Positions 24,541 through 33,547 of a DNA stretch of 64,000 nucleotides are shown piece after piece. The notes under the pieces were generated by a model, which ran no database searches, was not told the origin of the DNA, and saw nothing but the letters and a program-made list of their open reading frames with translations. Source of the DNA: Evansella sp. AB-P1 (GTDB taxonomy: Bacteria; Bacillota; Bacilli; Bacillales; Salisediminibacteriaceae); contig NZ_JARUKY010000025.1 in the NCBI RefSeq assembly GCF_029688925.1, positions 1 to 64,000 of the forward strand. Reading direction: 5' to 3'. The position numbers and the translations under genes were made by a program. Numbering within the stretch: the first letter of the stretch is position 1; each line of letters begins with the position of its first letter.

Positions 24541-26421
24541 ATGACCGTCAAAGGACCAACTAATCGTTTTACAAATGAATTATTGTCATCGTTTCACGAC
24601 ATTGTTTCTAGTTCTAATCAAGATCTTATTCAAGAGAATGCCAATGTGGATGGTCGTTCTCCTAGTGGTCAAATGAACAAGTTTGCTAGTGAGAGTGCCA
24701 AGGCATATGCCAAAAACTACTTATTAAGAAAAGAGGTTTGTGAGGCGGTAGATGCAAATTTCATCCATATCCATGACTTAGATTATATGGCTACTGGGAC
24801 AACAACTTGCTGTCAAATTCCCCTTGGTGAACTTTTATCCAATGGTTTTGACACAGGCCACGGTTTTATGCGACCTCCTAAAACAATAATGACCGCTATG
24901 GCTTTAGCTGCGATTATTTTTCAAAGCAATCAAAACCAACAGCATGGTGGGCAAAGCTACCAAGCAATTGATTATGACTTAGCCCCTTATGTCAAAAAAA
25001 CTTATGAAAAACACCTTAATAGGCTAGTAGGATATAAGTTATCATTTAACATGGATAAGCTAGAAGAAATAGCGTGGGAAGAGACAGATAAGGAATGTTA
25101 TCAAGCGTGTGAAGCGTTTATACATAATTTAAACAGCCTTCATTCTCGGAGTGGTGGACAGGTTCCATTTACTTCTATTAATTACGGAACAGATACAAGT
25201 AAAGAAGGTCGACTCCTTGTAAAAAATCTTTTGTTAGCTACGAAAGCTGGTTTAGGAAAAGGTGAAACACCTATTTTTCCTATACAAATAATGAAGATGA
25301 AAAAAGGTGTTAATTTTTATGAAACTGATCCTAATTATGACTTATATGAACTAGCATTAGAAACGACAGCAGAAAGATTGTTTCCTAACTTCAGTTTTAT
25401 TGATGCTCCTTTTAATCTTTATTACTATGAAGAAGGTAATCCTGCATCAGAAGTAGCGTACATGGGCTGCCGTACGAGAATAATGGGAAATCGACATGGT
25501 AATGGAATAGAAAATAGTGTGGCACGAGGGAATTTATCATTTACAAGTTTGAACCTTGTTCGAATTGCTCTCTCATCATGGGGGATTAATGATTTTTTTA
25601 CGAACCTTGAAAAATATACAGACATTGTTATAAGGCAGCTTCACGATCGTTTACTCTTTCAATCAAAGAAGCTAGTGAAAGACTTTACGTTTTTACATGG
25701 TCAAGGGGTGTGGAAGGATAGTAATAAGCTTAATAAGGATGATACGTTACAGGATGTACTCAAGCATGGTAGCTTAAGTATTGGGTTTATTGGGCTTGCT
25801 GAATGCTTGAAGGCACTCACAGGAAAACATCATGGAGAGTGTGATGATGCACAAGAGCTTGGGGAAAAAATAGTTGCCTATTTACGACAAAAATGTGATC
25901 TGGCAAGTTCTGTTTATGATTTAAATTATACTCTGATCGGAACACCTGCAGAAGGACTTAGTGGTAAATTTACGAAGAGAGATAGAGAGAAATTCGGCCT
26001 TCTAAAAGACATTACAGATCGAGAATATTATACAAATTCATTTCACATCCCTGTTCATTTTCCGATCCGTGCAATTGAGAAAATAAAGCGTGAAGGGGTG
26101 TATCATTCGTATACGAATGCAGGTCATATAACGTACATTGAGGTCGATGGAGATGTTCGTAAAAATAGAAAAGCTATGGATACAATCGTAAAGACAATGG
26201 CGGAGCATGGAATTGGTTATGGAAGCATAAATCATCCTGTGGATCGTTGTAGATGCTGTGGTTATAACGGGAAAATTAATAATGAATGTCCTAATTGTTT
26301 TTCAACAGATGAACAGCACTTTGATAGGATTCGTCGGATTACAGGTTATTTAGTAGGAACGATGGACAAGTGGAATACGGCAAAGGCGGAAGAAGAAAGA
26401 AATCGACTGAGGCATTCCTAA
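24541..26421 (+). CDS. nrdD: Anaerobic (class III) ribonucleoside-triphosphate reductase
   Basis: A 626-residue glycyl-radical enzyme that makes dNTPs without oxygen. The C-terminus carries a zinc site (Cys570, Cys573, Cys583, Cys586) and the radical loop RRITGYLVG with Gly602. N-terminal segments ENANVDGRSPSGQMNKFASE and IHIHDLDYM match the catalytic domain. The usual N-terminal ATP-cone (about 90 residues) is absent, so it should lack that dATP off-switch. ATG 24541 is chosen: AAAGGAG (24525-24531) directly abuts the ATG at 24532 and is nine bases from 24541; an ATG at 24499 is in the palindrome. The gene overlaps nrdG by one base (TAATG). It is controlled by the upstream riboswitch. Confidence 0.95.
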   Translation: MTVKGPTNRFTNELLSSFHDIVSSSNQDLIQENANVDGRSPSGQMNKFASESAKAYAKNYLLRKEVCEAVDANFIHIHDLDYMATGTTTCCQIPLGELLSNGFDTGHGFMRPPKTIMTAMALAAIIFQSNQNQQHGGQSYQAIDYDLAPYVKKTYEKHLNRLVGYKLSFNMDKLEEIAWEETDKECYQACEAFIHNLNSLHSRSGGQVPFTSINYGTDTSKEGRLLVKNLLLATKAGLGKGETPIFPIQIMKMKKGVNFYETDPNYDLYELALETTAERLFPNFSFIDAPFNLYYYEEGNPASEVAYMGCRTRIMGNRHGNGIENSVARGNLSFTSLNLVRIALSSWGINDFFTNLEKYTDIVIRQLHDRLLFQSKKLVKDFTFLHGQGVWKDSNKLNKDDTLQDVLKHGSLSIGFIGLAECLKALTGKHHGECDDAQELGEKIVAYLRQKCDLASSVYDLNYTLIGTPAEGLSGKFTKRDREKFGLLKDITDREYYTNSFHIPVHFPIRAIEKIKREGVYHSYTNAGHITYIEVDGDVRKNRKAMDTIVKTMAEHGIGYGSINHPVDRCRCCGYNGKINNECPNCFSTDEQHFDRIRRITGYLVGTMDKWNTAKAEEERNRLRHS

Positions 26422-26897
26422 TGGACAAAGTGCAGGTTATGTCTATTTATCATGACTCTGTCGTAGATGGTGAAGGATTACGGACGGTTATTTTCTTTGC
26501 AGGTTGTCCACATTATTGTGAAGGTTGCCATAATCCCCAGTCTTGGAGCATATTCAATGGAAAAACTATGACTGTTGACGAAGTCGTACGGGAAGCGCTG
26601 AATCCTATGACAGATATTACTCTCAGTGGAGGAGACCCCTTCTTTCAAGCGAAAGCCGTAAAAGAAATTGCGAAACAGTTAAAGGCCTATGGTAAAAATA
26701 TATGGGCATACACGGGTTGGACCCTTGAAGAAATTCAGAAAAGCAAGGACAATGATAAATTAGAATTATTGACCTATGTGGATGTACTAGTAGATGGTCC
26801 CTTCATACTTGCCGAAAAAGACCTAACGCTACCCTACCGCGGAAGTAAAAACCAACGGATTCTGAGGGACGGTTCTCATGAATCATTCGTTTTGTGA
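26421..26897 (+). CDS. nrdG: Anaerobic ribonucleotide reductase activating enzyme
   Basis: A 158-residue radical-SAM protein that installs the glycyl radical on NrdD. The iron-sulfur motif C29-x3-C33-x2-C36 (AGCPHYCEGCHNPQSW) is intact, followed by LSGGDPFFQ and VDGPF. The ATG overlaps the nrdD stop. The C-terminus is odd: after RGSKNQRIL the last ten residues (RDGSHESFVL) are read from the family A palindrome at 26866-26923, whose TGA supplies the stop. The activase core is unaffected. Confidence 0.93.
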   Translation: MDKVQVMSIYHDSVVDGEGLRTVIFFAGCPHYCEGCHNPQSWSIFNGKTMTVDEVVREALNPMTDITLSGGDPFFQAKAVKEIAKQLKAYGKNIWAYTGWTLEEIQKSKDNDKLELLTYVDVLVDGPFILAEKDLTLPYRGSKNQRILRDGSHESFVL

Positions 26898-26923
26898 AAC
26901 GAATGATTCGCTAGAACCGTCCC
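26866..26923. repeat. Family A palindrome, full copy (3' end of nrdG)
   Basis: GGGACGGTTCTCATGAATC ... GATTCGCTAGAACCGTCCC. Its left half is translated as the end of NrdG. With the copy at 24462, the nrdDG operon is bracketed by two palindromes. Confidence 0.92.
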
Positions 26924-27133
26924 TACGACTCTAGACTGATTCATATTTAGTCTCTGGACTGTTATATAAATTTTATTGGTAACGTATAATTCATCTATGA
27001 AAATATTTCCTAATTTAACCGTTTAAGTTTTTTTACATCTGAACAAAGGTATTTGAAACTTTTTAAGCATTTAAGTCGTTAAATGATGATAGAATTACTT
27101 GAACATAGTTTTTAGAATAGGGGTTGTATACGT

Positions 27134-28156
27134 ATGGGTGAAAAACATGCTAATGGAGAATTGGCAATTGAAGCAAAGGGCCTCAAGAAAATATTCGGGG
27201 AAAATAAAGCGGTAGATGGAGTAGATTTAGCAATACCTAAAGGGACCGTTTACGGTTTTCTAGGTCCTAATGGAGCAGGAAAGACAACAACAGTAAGGAT
27301 GCTAGCAACGTTATTACGACCTGATGAAGGAAGTGTCAAAATACTTGGGTATGATCTCATGGGAGAGGCTACAGAAGTCCGAAAAAAAGTAAGCTTAACT
27401 GGTCAATTTGCATCTGTTGATGGGGACCTTTCTGGGATGGAGAACCTCATTTTGATTGGACGACTGCTTGGTTTTTCTAGAAAAGAAGCAAAAGAAAGGG
27501 CAATGGAACTTTTAACAGCTTTTGGTTTAAAGGATGCTGCTAAACAACAAGTGAAGAATTACTCTGGAGGGATGAAGCGGCGAATTGATATTGCAGCAAG
27601 TATCGTCGTTTCTCCTGAATTACTATTTCTTGATGAACCAACAACTGGACTAGACCCTCGTAGTCGTAATCAAGTTTGGGATATTATAAGAGTCCTTGTT
27701 AGTACTGGTACTACTGTGTTGTTAACGACACAATACCTGGAAGAAGCTGATCAGCTTGCGGACCGGATTGCTGTCATCGATCAAGGAAAAATTATTGCGG
27801 AAGGGACGAGTGGGGAACTGAAAGCCTCTGTTGGAGCAGGGAAACTACACGTTCGTGTTTTAGATCCAGATCAACGAGCAGAGGCTGCAAAACTTTTAAC
27901 TGAGGAACTTCATGTAGATATTCAACTTCCTTCTGATCCATTGGCAATAGTAGCACAAGTATCTGATACGGAACTAGTAACAAATGCTCTAGGAAAATTA
28001 GCCAATGCGAATATAAAACTTACGGATTTTTCGCTAGGTCAACCAAGTCTTGATGAAGTTTTTCTCACGTTGACTGGAAAACCAGTTGAAGATCATATAG
28101 ATGAGGAGAATGGTGAAGAAGTTCAACATATTCATAGAAAGGGGGAAGTAGGATGA
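27134..28156 (+). CDS. DrrA-type ABC exporter ATPase
   Basis: A 340-residue ATP-binding subunit of the daunorubicin-resistance (DrrA) family. Walker [12 protein letters not shown]-loop LTGQFASVD, signature [10 protein letters not shown], Walker [14 protein letters not shown] and the H-loop-like TTQYLEEAD are all present. The C-terminal [20 protein letters not shown] motif is diagnostic of the DrrA group. It pairs with the permease that overlaps its end by four bases (ATGA). Together they probably export a hydrophobic drug or lipid. The substrate is unknown, and no antibiotic genes are nearby. Confidence 0.9.
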   Translation: MGEKHANGELAIEAKGLKKIFGENKAVDGVDLAIPKGTVYGFLGPNGAGKTTTVRMLATLLRPDEGSVKILGYDLMGEATEVRKKVSLTGQFASVDGDLSGMENLILIGRLLGFSRKEAKERAMELLTAFGLKDAAKQQVKNYSGGMKRRIDIAASIVVSPELLFLDEPTTGLDPRSRNQVWDIIRVLVSTGTTVLLTTQYLEEADQLADRIAVIDQGKIIAEGTSGELKASVGAGKLHVRVLDPDQRAEAAKLLTEELHVDIQLPSDPLAIVAQVSDTELVTNALGKLANANIKLTDFSLGQPSLDEVFLTLTGKPVEDHIDEENGEEVQHIHRKGEVG

Positions 28157-28992
28157 ATCATAATCTAGATACGGAAAATAAGCTTGAAGTAGATGAAGCG
28201 ATGATTAGTGCTCTATCCAGTCGGGAACGTCCAGTAAAGCCAAATGGAATTTCCACTTCTCTTACGTTCGGTTGGCGAGCACTGTTAAAAATAAAATATG
28301 TCCCTGAACAAATGCTAGACGTTACTGCTTTCCCAATCATGTTTTTACTTATGTTTACTTACTTGTTCGGTGGCGCTATTGCTGGGTCAACGTCCGATTA
28401 TTTACAATTCCTACTTCCAGGAATCTTAGCCATGACGGTAGTTACAATAACGATGTACACAGGAATGGAGCTCAACAACGACATTAGAAAAGGAGTCTTC
28501 GATCGTTTTCGTTCATTACCTATTTGGGGACCATCTGTTCTAGTAGGAATGTTACTTGTGGATACGGTTCGCTACTCATTAGCTTCTGCAATTATGATAA
28601 CTCTTGGATTTATTATGGGGTTTCGGCCAGATGGTGGTTTAGTAGGGGTTTTACTTGGAGTAGGGCTTTTGCTTTTGTTTTCATTCAGTCTTTCTTGGAT
28701 ATGGACGACACTTGGACTGATTTTACGTTCTGAAAAATCATTAATGGGTGTTAGCATGTTGGTCCTCTTTCCATTAACTTTTGTTAGTAATGTGTTTGTT
28801 GATCCAAGAACATTACCATCATGGCTAGAAGCCTTTGTAGAGGTAAATCCCATCTCCTTACTTGTGACAGCTACTAGAGGCTTAATGCACGGAACTGCAA
28901 CCATTGAAGAGATTAGTTGGGTTCTTCTAGCATCAGTTATTATAATAGGAATTTTCGCACCATTCACAATGTACTTGTACCGCAAAAAATAG
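28153..28992 (+). CDS. DrrB-type ABC-2 permease
   Basis: A 279-residue membrane protein with about six helices of the ABC-2 type. Family features are [17 protein letters not shown], the [15 protein letters not shown] helix, [13 protein letters not shown] (the typical cytoplasmic loop), and [29 protein letters not shown] near the C-terminus. It forms the channel for the ATPase encoded just upstream. GGGGGAAGTAGG serves as ribosome binding site inside the end of the ATPase gene. A family A palindrome follows 12 bases after the stop. Confidence 0.9.
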   Translation: MNHNLDTENKLEVDEAMISALSSRERPVKPNGISTSLTFGWRALLKIKYVPEQMLDVTAFPIMFLLMFTYLFGGAIAGSTSDYLQFLLPGILAMTVVTITMYTGMELNNDIRKGVFDRFRSLPIWGPSVLVGMLLVDTVRYSLASAIMITLGFIMGFRPDGGLVGVLLGVGLLLLFSFSLSWIWTTLGLILRSEKSLMGVSMLVLFPLTFVSNVFVDPRTLPSWLEAFVEVNPISLLVTATRGLMHGTATIEEISWVLLASVIIIGIFAPFTMYLYRKK

Positions 28993-29004
28993 GAGGGAAT
29001 AGTA

Positions 29005-29062
29005 GGGACGGTTCTTTTGAATCATTCGTTTATCGAATCAAATGATTCTTGAGAACCGTCCC
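29005..29062. repeat. Family A palindrome, full copy
   Basis: GGGACGGTTCTTTTGAATC ... GATTCTTGAGAACCGTCCC, with a slightly altered loop (TTTATCGAATC). It lies between drrB and the GntR gene. Confidence 0.92.
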
Positions 29063-29141
29063 ATAGTGCATAGGGAATTTAACTGATATAATTATAAGTA
29101 AGTATATTATATAAATGTCAAATTTGTAGGAGTTTATAAAC

Positions 29142-29855
29142 ATGATTGAATCACGACCTAAATTACCTGGAGAAAATAATAGAGATTATTCATACAAAGT
29201 AATTAAAGAAGCGATTATGTCATTACAACTAGAACCTGGTCGATCCATCAGTGAATCGGAGTTGTCAGAAGCTTTACAAATTTCTAGAACACCTATACGA
29301 GAAGTTATGGCAAAGCTAAGAGAAGAAAACTTAGTAGAAGTAATTCCTCAAGTAGGTACATATGTTTCAAAAATCAAACCGAGTTTAGTAGAACAAGCTA
29401 TCTTTACTCGAATTATAATGGAAAAAGAAATATTGATAATGTCATGTAAACAATTTCCTAATGACAAAATTTTAGAACTAAAAAAGAATATAGCTCTTCA
29501 AGAACAGTTACAAGGTAAAGTAGGATTTGTTCATGAATTCCATAAATTAGATAATGATTTCCATGCCATTCTGTTTTTAGCAAATAATAAAGAAAATATT
29601 TGGGAAGCGATCAACCGACTTAGTACACATTATAATCGAGTGAGACTTATGTCAGAAATGAAACATGATTTTGATAATGCAATTGCACAGCACAATATAA
29701 TTGTTAATATTATTGAAAATAAAAAAATTGACAAAGTAGAATCTATAGTACGACAACATATTATTGAACCTATAAACCTGTGGGAAGATCTGTACGAAGC
29801 TAATAGTCCATATGCAGGATATTTTGATTTAACTTTTAAATTGCCAGTAATCTAA
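29142..29855 (+). CDS. GntR-family (FadR/UxuR-like) regulator
   Basis: A 237-residue regulator. The N-terminal winged helix has RSISESELSEALQISRTPIREVMAKLREENLVEVIPQVGTYV (about residues 35-75), and an all-helical FCD ligand domain follows (EFHKLDNDFHAILF metal-site region, VRQHI near the end). Its place just upstream of uxuA and the shared GTATAC operators suggest it controls hexuronate (mannonate) use. TGTAGGAG precedes the ATG. Confidence 0.85.
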   Translation: MIESRPKLPGENNRDYSYKVIKEAIMSLQLEPGRSISESELSEALQISRTPIREVMAKLREENLVEVIPQVGTYVSKIKPSLVEQAIFTRIIMEKEILIMSCKQFPNDKILELKKNIALQEQLQGKVGFVHEFHKLDNDFHAILFLANNKENIWEAINRLSTHYNRVRLMSEMKHDFDNAIAQHNIIVNIIENKKIDKVESIVRQHIIEPINLWEDLYEANSPYAGYFDLTFKLPVI

Positions 29856-29895
29856 TTTAAAATTAGAAGGGTAGTTTTTTTTGATCTGCGTATAT

Positions 29896-29909
29896 GTATA
29901 CTAGTATAC
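29896..29909. promoter_or_regulatory. Candidate GntR operator, downstream of the regulator
   Basis: Perfect 14-bp palindrome GTATACTAGTATAC. The CTAGTATAC half recurs in front of uxuA (30287-30295). Confidence 0.5.
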
Positions 29910-30019
29910 GTACGATAACTGTAAGATTTTTCATGGTGTCACATTAATAATTCCTAGTGATATAATACCTGTTTTGTGATGGACAGTTACAGTTCAAATA
30001 AAGGTAGATTAATATTTTT

Positions 30020-30236
30020 CAAAAGGTAAGCATTTATAAATTTTTTTCTAACGTTGTCTAGCTCCATGCGCCACCACCTCGTGTCAACTAACCTGTCCGT
30101 ATAAAAAGTAAAAAGCACTTTTTAACGGCCAGAACATTTGCATATCGGTGGGAGACAGAATGTCGATATTACGCTGTTGCCTACAGGACGTAGGGTGTAC
30201 TTAGGCGTAATTGGGGCGCCTTGCGCTTTTCTTATT
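30020..30236 (+). repeat. Family B repeat, copy 2 (long, composite)
   Basis: Starts with AAAAGGTAA...TTTCTAACGTTGTCTAG and ends with CTTAGGCGTAATTGGGGCGCC and TTGCGCTTTTCTTA, as in copy 4 at 52.5 kb. Between them are about 80 extra bases of a different repeat type (CTCCATGCGCCACCACCTCG ... AAAAAGTAAAAAGCACTTTT). It fills most of the 29856-30323 gap. Confidence 0.8.
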
Positions 30237-30286
30237 AGATGATATTAATGTCTTCACATATTTATTGTAACATCTTTATATGCATG

Positions 30287-30303
30287 CTAGTATACAAGTA
30301 TAC
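30287..30303. promoter_or_regulatory. Candidate GntR operator in front of uxuA
   Basis: CTAGTATACAAGTATAC contains GTATAC twice, eight bases apart, 20 bases before the uxuA start. It is shared with the site at 29896. Confidence 0.5.
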
Positions 30304-30323
30304 AAGTGTTAGGGGTGATACAT

Positions 30324-31370
30324 GTGGAAATGACATTTAGGTGGTATGGAGAAGATGACCCAGTCAAGCTAGAGTATATTGCTCAAATCCCTGGGATGAA
30401 GGGAATTGTAACAGCTATTTATGATGTTCCTGTTGGTGAAGTATGGCCAATGGATAAGATCATGGTATTAAAGGAAAAAGTGGAGAGTGTCGGGTTGAAA
30501 ATATCTGTAATTGAAAGCGTTCCTGTTCATGAAGATATTAAATTAGGTTTACCATCGCGAGAAAAATACATTGAAAACTATAAGCAGACGATAAAAAATT
30601 TAGGGGTAGCTGGTATTCCGGTTATTTGCTATAACTTTATGCCAGTGTTTGATTGGACCCGTTCAGATTTATCTTATGAACTTCCAGATGGTTCTAAAAC
30701 CTTAATATATGAAGAGGAAACGGTTCAAAAAATGAATCCGATGTTAGGTGAACTATCCCTTCCTGGGTGGGATACTTCATACGGCGAAGGAGGCTTAAAA
30801 GGCCTTTTGGAGCAGTATGAAAATGTAGATGAAGAAAAACTATGGGAACACTTAGGCTATTTTATTGGTGAAATTTTACCTGTTGCAGTAGAAAGTAAAG
30901 TGAAAATGGCTATTCACCCGGATGATCCACCGTGGTCTATCTTTGGCTTACCTCGGATTATTACAAACAAAGACAACCTTGAAAGGTTTCTAGGATTATA
31001 TGATTCTCACTATCACGGACTTACACTTTGCTCTGGATCTTTAGGATGTGACCCTAATAATGATTTTGTGGAAATGGTAAAGTACTTTGGAGGAGTCAAA
31101 AATAGAGTCCATTTTGCACACTTAAGAAATGTGAAAATTACAAATGAAAAGTCATTCTGGGAAACTGCGCACTTATCTGAATGTGGCTCTCTAGACTTCT
31201 ATGAAATTGTGAAAGCTTACATGGACTATGACTTTGCTGGACCATTTCGACCAGATCATGGGCGAATGATTTGGGGAGAGGAAGGAAGACCAGGGTACGG
31301 ATTACATGATCGTGCTTTAGGAGCTGTCTATATAAACGGATTAATAGAAGCCATCAAAAAATCAAAATAG
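30324..31370 (+). CDS. uxuA: Mannonate dehydratase
   Basis: A 348-residue enzyme converting D-mannonate to 2-keto-3-deoxygluconate in glucuronate breakdown. Family segments: [10 protein letters not shown] at the start, [52 protein letters not shown] (metal-binding His/Asp), LCSGSLG, and VRPDHGR-type [13 protein letters not shown]. The start is GTG 30324, six bases after AGGGGTG. No uxuB, uxaC, kdgK or transporter lies nearby, so the pathway must be completed elsewhere. Probably controlled by the GntR gene upstream. Confidence 0.95.
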   Translation: MEMTFRWYGEDDPVKLEYIAQIPGMKGIVTAIYDVPVGEVWPMDKIMVLKEKVESVGLKISVIESVPVHEDIKLGLPSREKYIENYKQTIKNLGVAGIPVICYNFMPVFDWTRSDLSYELPDGSKTLIYEEETVQKMNPMLGELSLPGWDTSYGEGGLKGLLEQYENVDEEKLWEHLGYFIGEILPVAVESKVKMAIHPDDPPWSIFGLPRIITNKDNLERFLGLYDSHYHGLTLCSGSLGCDPNNDFVEMVKYFGGVKNRVHFAHLRNVKITNEKSFWETAHLSECGSLDFYEIVKAYMDYDFAGPFRPDHGRMIWGEEGRPGYGLHDRALGAVYINGLIEAIKKSK

Positions 31371-31377
31371 GAGATTT

Positions 31378-31430
31378 GGGGACGGTTCATATGATGCATT
31401 AAGTCAAATTATTGGAAGATGAACCTGCGT
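31378..31430. repeat. Family A palindrome, degenerate copy
   Basis: Left arm GGGGACGGTTCAT intact; only a decayed right arm (ATGAACC) about 40 bases later. It begins seven bases after the uxuA stop. Confidence 0.55.
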
Positions 31431-31474
31431 TACATCACACAACACTACTATAAAACAGGAGATAATTTTGTTTA

Positions 31475-31515
31475 AAAAACAAGCAGGATGATGTTATTAC
31501 TTGCTTGTTTTTTAA
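31475..31515 (+). terminator. Terminator after uxuA
   Basis: A 12-bp stem AAAAAACAAGCA / TGCTTGTTTTTT, with the T tract in the right arm. Confidence 0.85.
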
Positions 31516-31521
31516 ATTAAG

Positions 31522-31581
31522 AGAATCGGTTCTCATGGTTCATTCGTTTTTCTAAACGAATGAATCACTAGAACCGTCCCC
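31522..31581. repeat. Family A palindrome, full copy
   Basis: AGAATCGGTTCTCATGGTTC ... GAATCACTAGAACCGTCCCC. The left arm has one change. The right arm contains the stop codon and last codons of the minus-strand gene at 31568. Confidence 0.88.
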
Positions 31582-31948
31582 ACGACTCCAATTCTTCCCA
31601 GTTTATCTTTTTTTCTTTGGGTTGAGCTTGATTACGGACATATGTTAAATGAAGATTTTGAGTGCTAATGAGTTCTCCAGCTATGTTATTTTTGACTGTT
31701 GGAAATACAAAACTCACATAATCATCCAGGTGTCTACAGCTTTTTCTTTCGTCTAACAGGACATTGAACCTTACTGCCACTCTAACAGTAAAACCTGTTT
31801 TGCTCATGAATGGATCTCCGATACTGATAATTTCTTTTGTTCTTAATGGATCACGAAGTCCATTTAAATAATTGGTAACAGTAGCTTCATATTCATTTTC
31901 GTTTTCTAGATCATAATAAAAATGGACAATAGTGTCAGCTTGTATCAT
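31568..31948 (-). CDS. Protein of unknown function (126 aa)
   Basis: A 126-residue soluble protein (MIQADTIVHFYYDLENENEYEATVTNYLNG...), probably an alpha/beta fold; no family recognised. The C-terminus reads ELESWGRF and stop, and the last four or five residues come from the family A palindrome (the TAG lies in its right arm). The original C-terminus has probably been lost or replaced. The start is ATG 31948, with a CGGAGTG site upstream. It stands alone on the minus strand. Confidence 0.55.
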   Translation of the reverse strand: MIQADTIVHFYYDLENENEYEATVTNYLNGLRDPLRTKEIISIGDPFMSKTGFTVRVAVRFNVLLDERKSCRHLDDYVSFVFPTVKNNIAGELISTQNLHLTYVRNQAQPKEKKINWEELESWGRF

Positions 31949-32042
31949 TAATATAGCACTCCGTTTTACTCGACATTTTTAAAACTCAAGTAATATTTTA
32001 AATGATATGTGTGGAAATAGAAAGAGGGGAATGGGACACGGA

Positions 32043-32101
32043 GGGACGGTTCTAATGAATCTTTCGTTTAGCAAAACGAAAGATTCAACAGAACCGTCCC
32101 C
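32043..32101. repeat. Family A palindrome, full copy
   Basis: GGGACGGTTCTAATGAATC ... GATTCAACAGAACCGTCCCC with TTTAGCAAAA centre. It lies 11 bases after the hmp stop. Confidence 0.92.
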
Positions 32102-32112
32102 ACACCCCAATA

Positions 32113-33345
32113 TTAATTTAGTTGATCAGCTGGACCAAAGAATTCAAAATGGATTTTTTCCTCAGGTACAAATTCTTTCAAAGTGCTGTTAACCACCTTC
32201 ATAAAGGGAACTGGACCGCAGAAATAATACTCTCCGTTATCGTTATTTAAGATAGATTTTAACCAAGCATCATCTATGAAACCTTCTTTATGGAAGCGAT
32301 TTTCAGCTCGATCATCTTCCGTTGGTTTTTCATAGCATATGTAGCTTGTTACATTTTCATATTTATTTACTATGTTTTTAACATGCTCATTCATTGCGTG
32401 AGTTTCCCCATTTATTGCAGCATGGATAAACGTTACTTTTCGCTGTGGTTGATCACGGACGATAGTATTTAACATACTAATCATTGGTGTTAATCCAACT
32501 CCTCCGCTAATTAATACGACTGGATCAGAATTTTCTTGGTTTAATACAAAATCTCCAGCAGGAGCTGTAACCTCCAGCACATCCCCTTCGTTCACGTTGT
32601 TATGAAGGTAATTTGAAACAATTCCATCAGGTGTCTCTCCATTTGAAGTCTCTTGTTTTACACTTATTCTGTAGTAATCCTTACCTGGTGAATCAGATAG
32701 ACTATATTGGCGAATATGTGTATACTCTTCTCCGTTCATTTTGCATCGAACACTAATGTATTGACCGGCTTGGTAATTAGATATTGGACCACAGTCTTTT
32801 GCTTTTAAATAAAAAGAAGTAATCACACTGCTTTCTTTTACTTTTTTAGCTACTGTAAATTCTCTAAATCCGTTCCATCCACCTTGCTTTGTTGCAGATT
32901 CTTGATACATTTCTCTTTCAACTTGAATAAAGACATCTGCAATAATCCCGTAAGCTCTTCCCCAAGCATCAATAATTTCGTCCGTAGCAGCATCTCCTAA
33001 CACGTCTTTGATTGCCAGTAATAAATGTTCACCAACGATTGGATAATGCTCCGCTTTAATTTCTAGACTTCGGTGTTTATGGGCAATTTGTTTAACTACT
33101 GGTAGGATGGCCTCTAAATTGTCTATATACTGCGCTGCAGCATAAATGGTGTTTGCAAGTGCTTTCGGCTGCTTCCCCTGTTTTTGATTTGCATGATTAA
33201 ATATGTTTAATAGCTCTGGATGGTTCTTAAACATCATTTCATAAAAACGTTTTGTAATTGCCTCACCATGTTCCGCTAAAACAGGAACGGTAGATTTAAT
33301 AATTTCAATTGTTTTTCTGTCTAATAGAGTCGTACTAGTTGTCAT
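32113..33345 (-). CDS. hmp: Flavohemoglobin (nitric oxide dioxygenase)
   Basis: A 410-residue protein that oxidises nitric oxide to nitrate using O2 and NAD(P)H. Residues 1 to about 140 are the globin domain (TVPVLAEHGEAITKRFYEMMF, HKHRSLEIKAEHYPIVGEHLL with the heme-side histidine). The ferredoxin-reductase FAD domain follows (ISVRC...HIRQYSLSD), then the NAD domain (ISGGVGLTPMISMLN, YFCGPVPFMK). The start is ATG 33345 behind GGAAAGGGG; the frame extends further upstream without a ribosome binding site. It is divergent from nsrR and carries NsrR-like boxes upstream. Confidence 0.95.
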   Translation of the reverse strand: MTTSTTLLDRKTIEIIKSTVPVLAEHGEAITKRFYEMMFKNHPELLNIFNHANQKQGKQPKALANTIYAAAQYIDNLEAILPVVKQIAHKHRSLEIKAEHYPIVGEHLLLAIKDVLGDAATDEIIDAWGRAYGIIADVFIQVEREMYQESATKQGGWNGFREFTVAKKVKESSVITSFYLKAKDCGPISNYQAGQYISVRCKMNGEEYTHIRQYSLSDSPGKDYYRISVKQETSNGETPDGIVSNYLHNNVNEGDVLEVTAPAGDFVLNQENSDPVVLISGGVGLTPMISMLNTIVRDQPQRKVTFIHAAINGETHAMNEHVKNIVNKYENVTSYICYEKPTEDDRAENRFHKEGFIDDAWLKSILNNDNGEYYFCGPVPFMKVVNSTLKEFVPEEKIHFEFFGPADQLN

Positions 33346-33381
33346 ATTTTTACCCCTTTCCAACATTAACACTGTGTAAAC

Positions 33382-33398
33382 ATATATTTTGAATACAG
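33382..33398 (-). promoter_or_regulatory. Candidate NsrR box in the hmp upstream region
   Basis: On the minus strand TGTATTCAAAATATATG resembles the B. subtilis NsrR consensus (ATRTATYTTAAATATA) at about 13 positions. It lies about 40-55 bases before the hmp start. Confidence 0.5.
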
Positions 33399-33430
33399 GT
33401 TTTATTATAGGGGAGTTATCTGTATAAAAG

Positions 33431-33446
33431 AAGTATTTTAAATACA
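33431..33446. promoter_or_regulatory. Candidate NsrR box between hmp and nsrR
   Basis: AAGTATTTTAAATACA matches 14 of 16 positions of the NsrR consensus and is nearly palindromic. It lies between the divergent hmp and nsrR genes. Confidence 0.6.
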
Positions 33447-33547
33447 TGTTCAAAAAATAGACACATTTAAAGGCTGTAATTATATTTTTATGATATAGTG
33501 TAGTAAAAATTGTGAAAGCAAATTTAAATGTATATTAGGTGATGATG

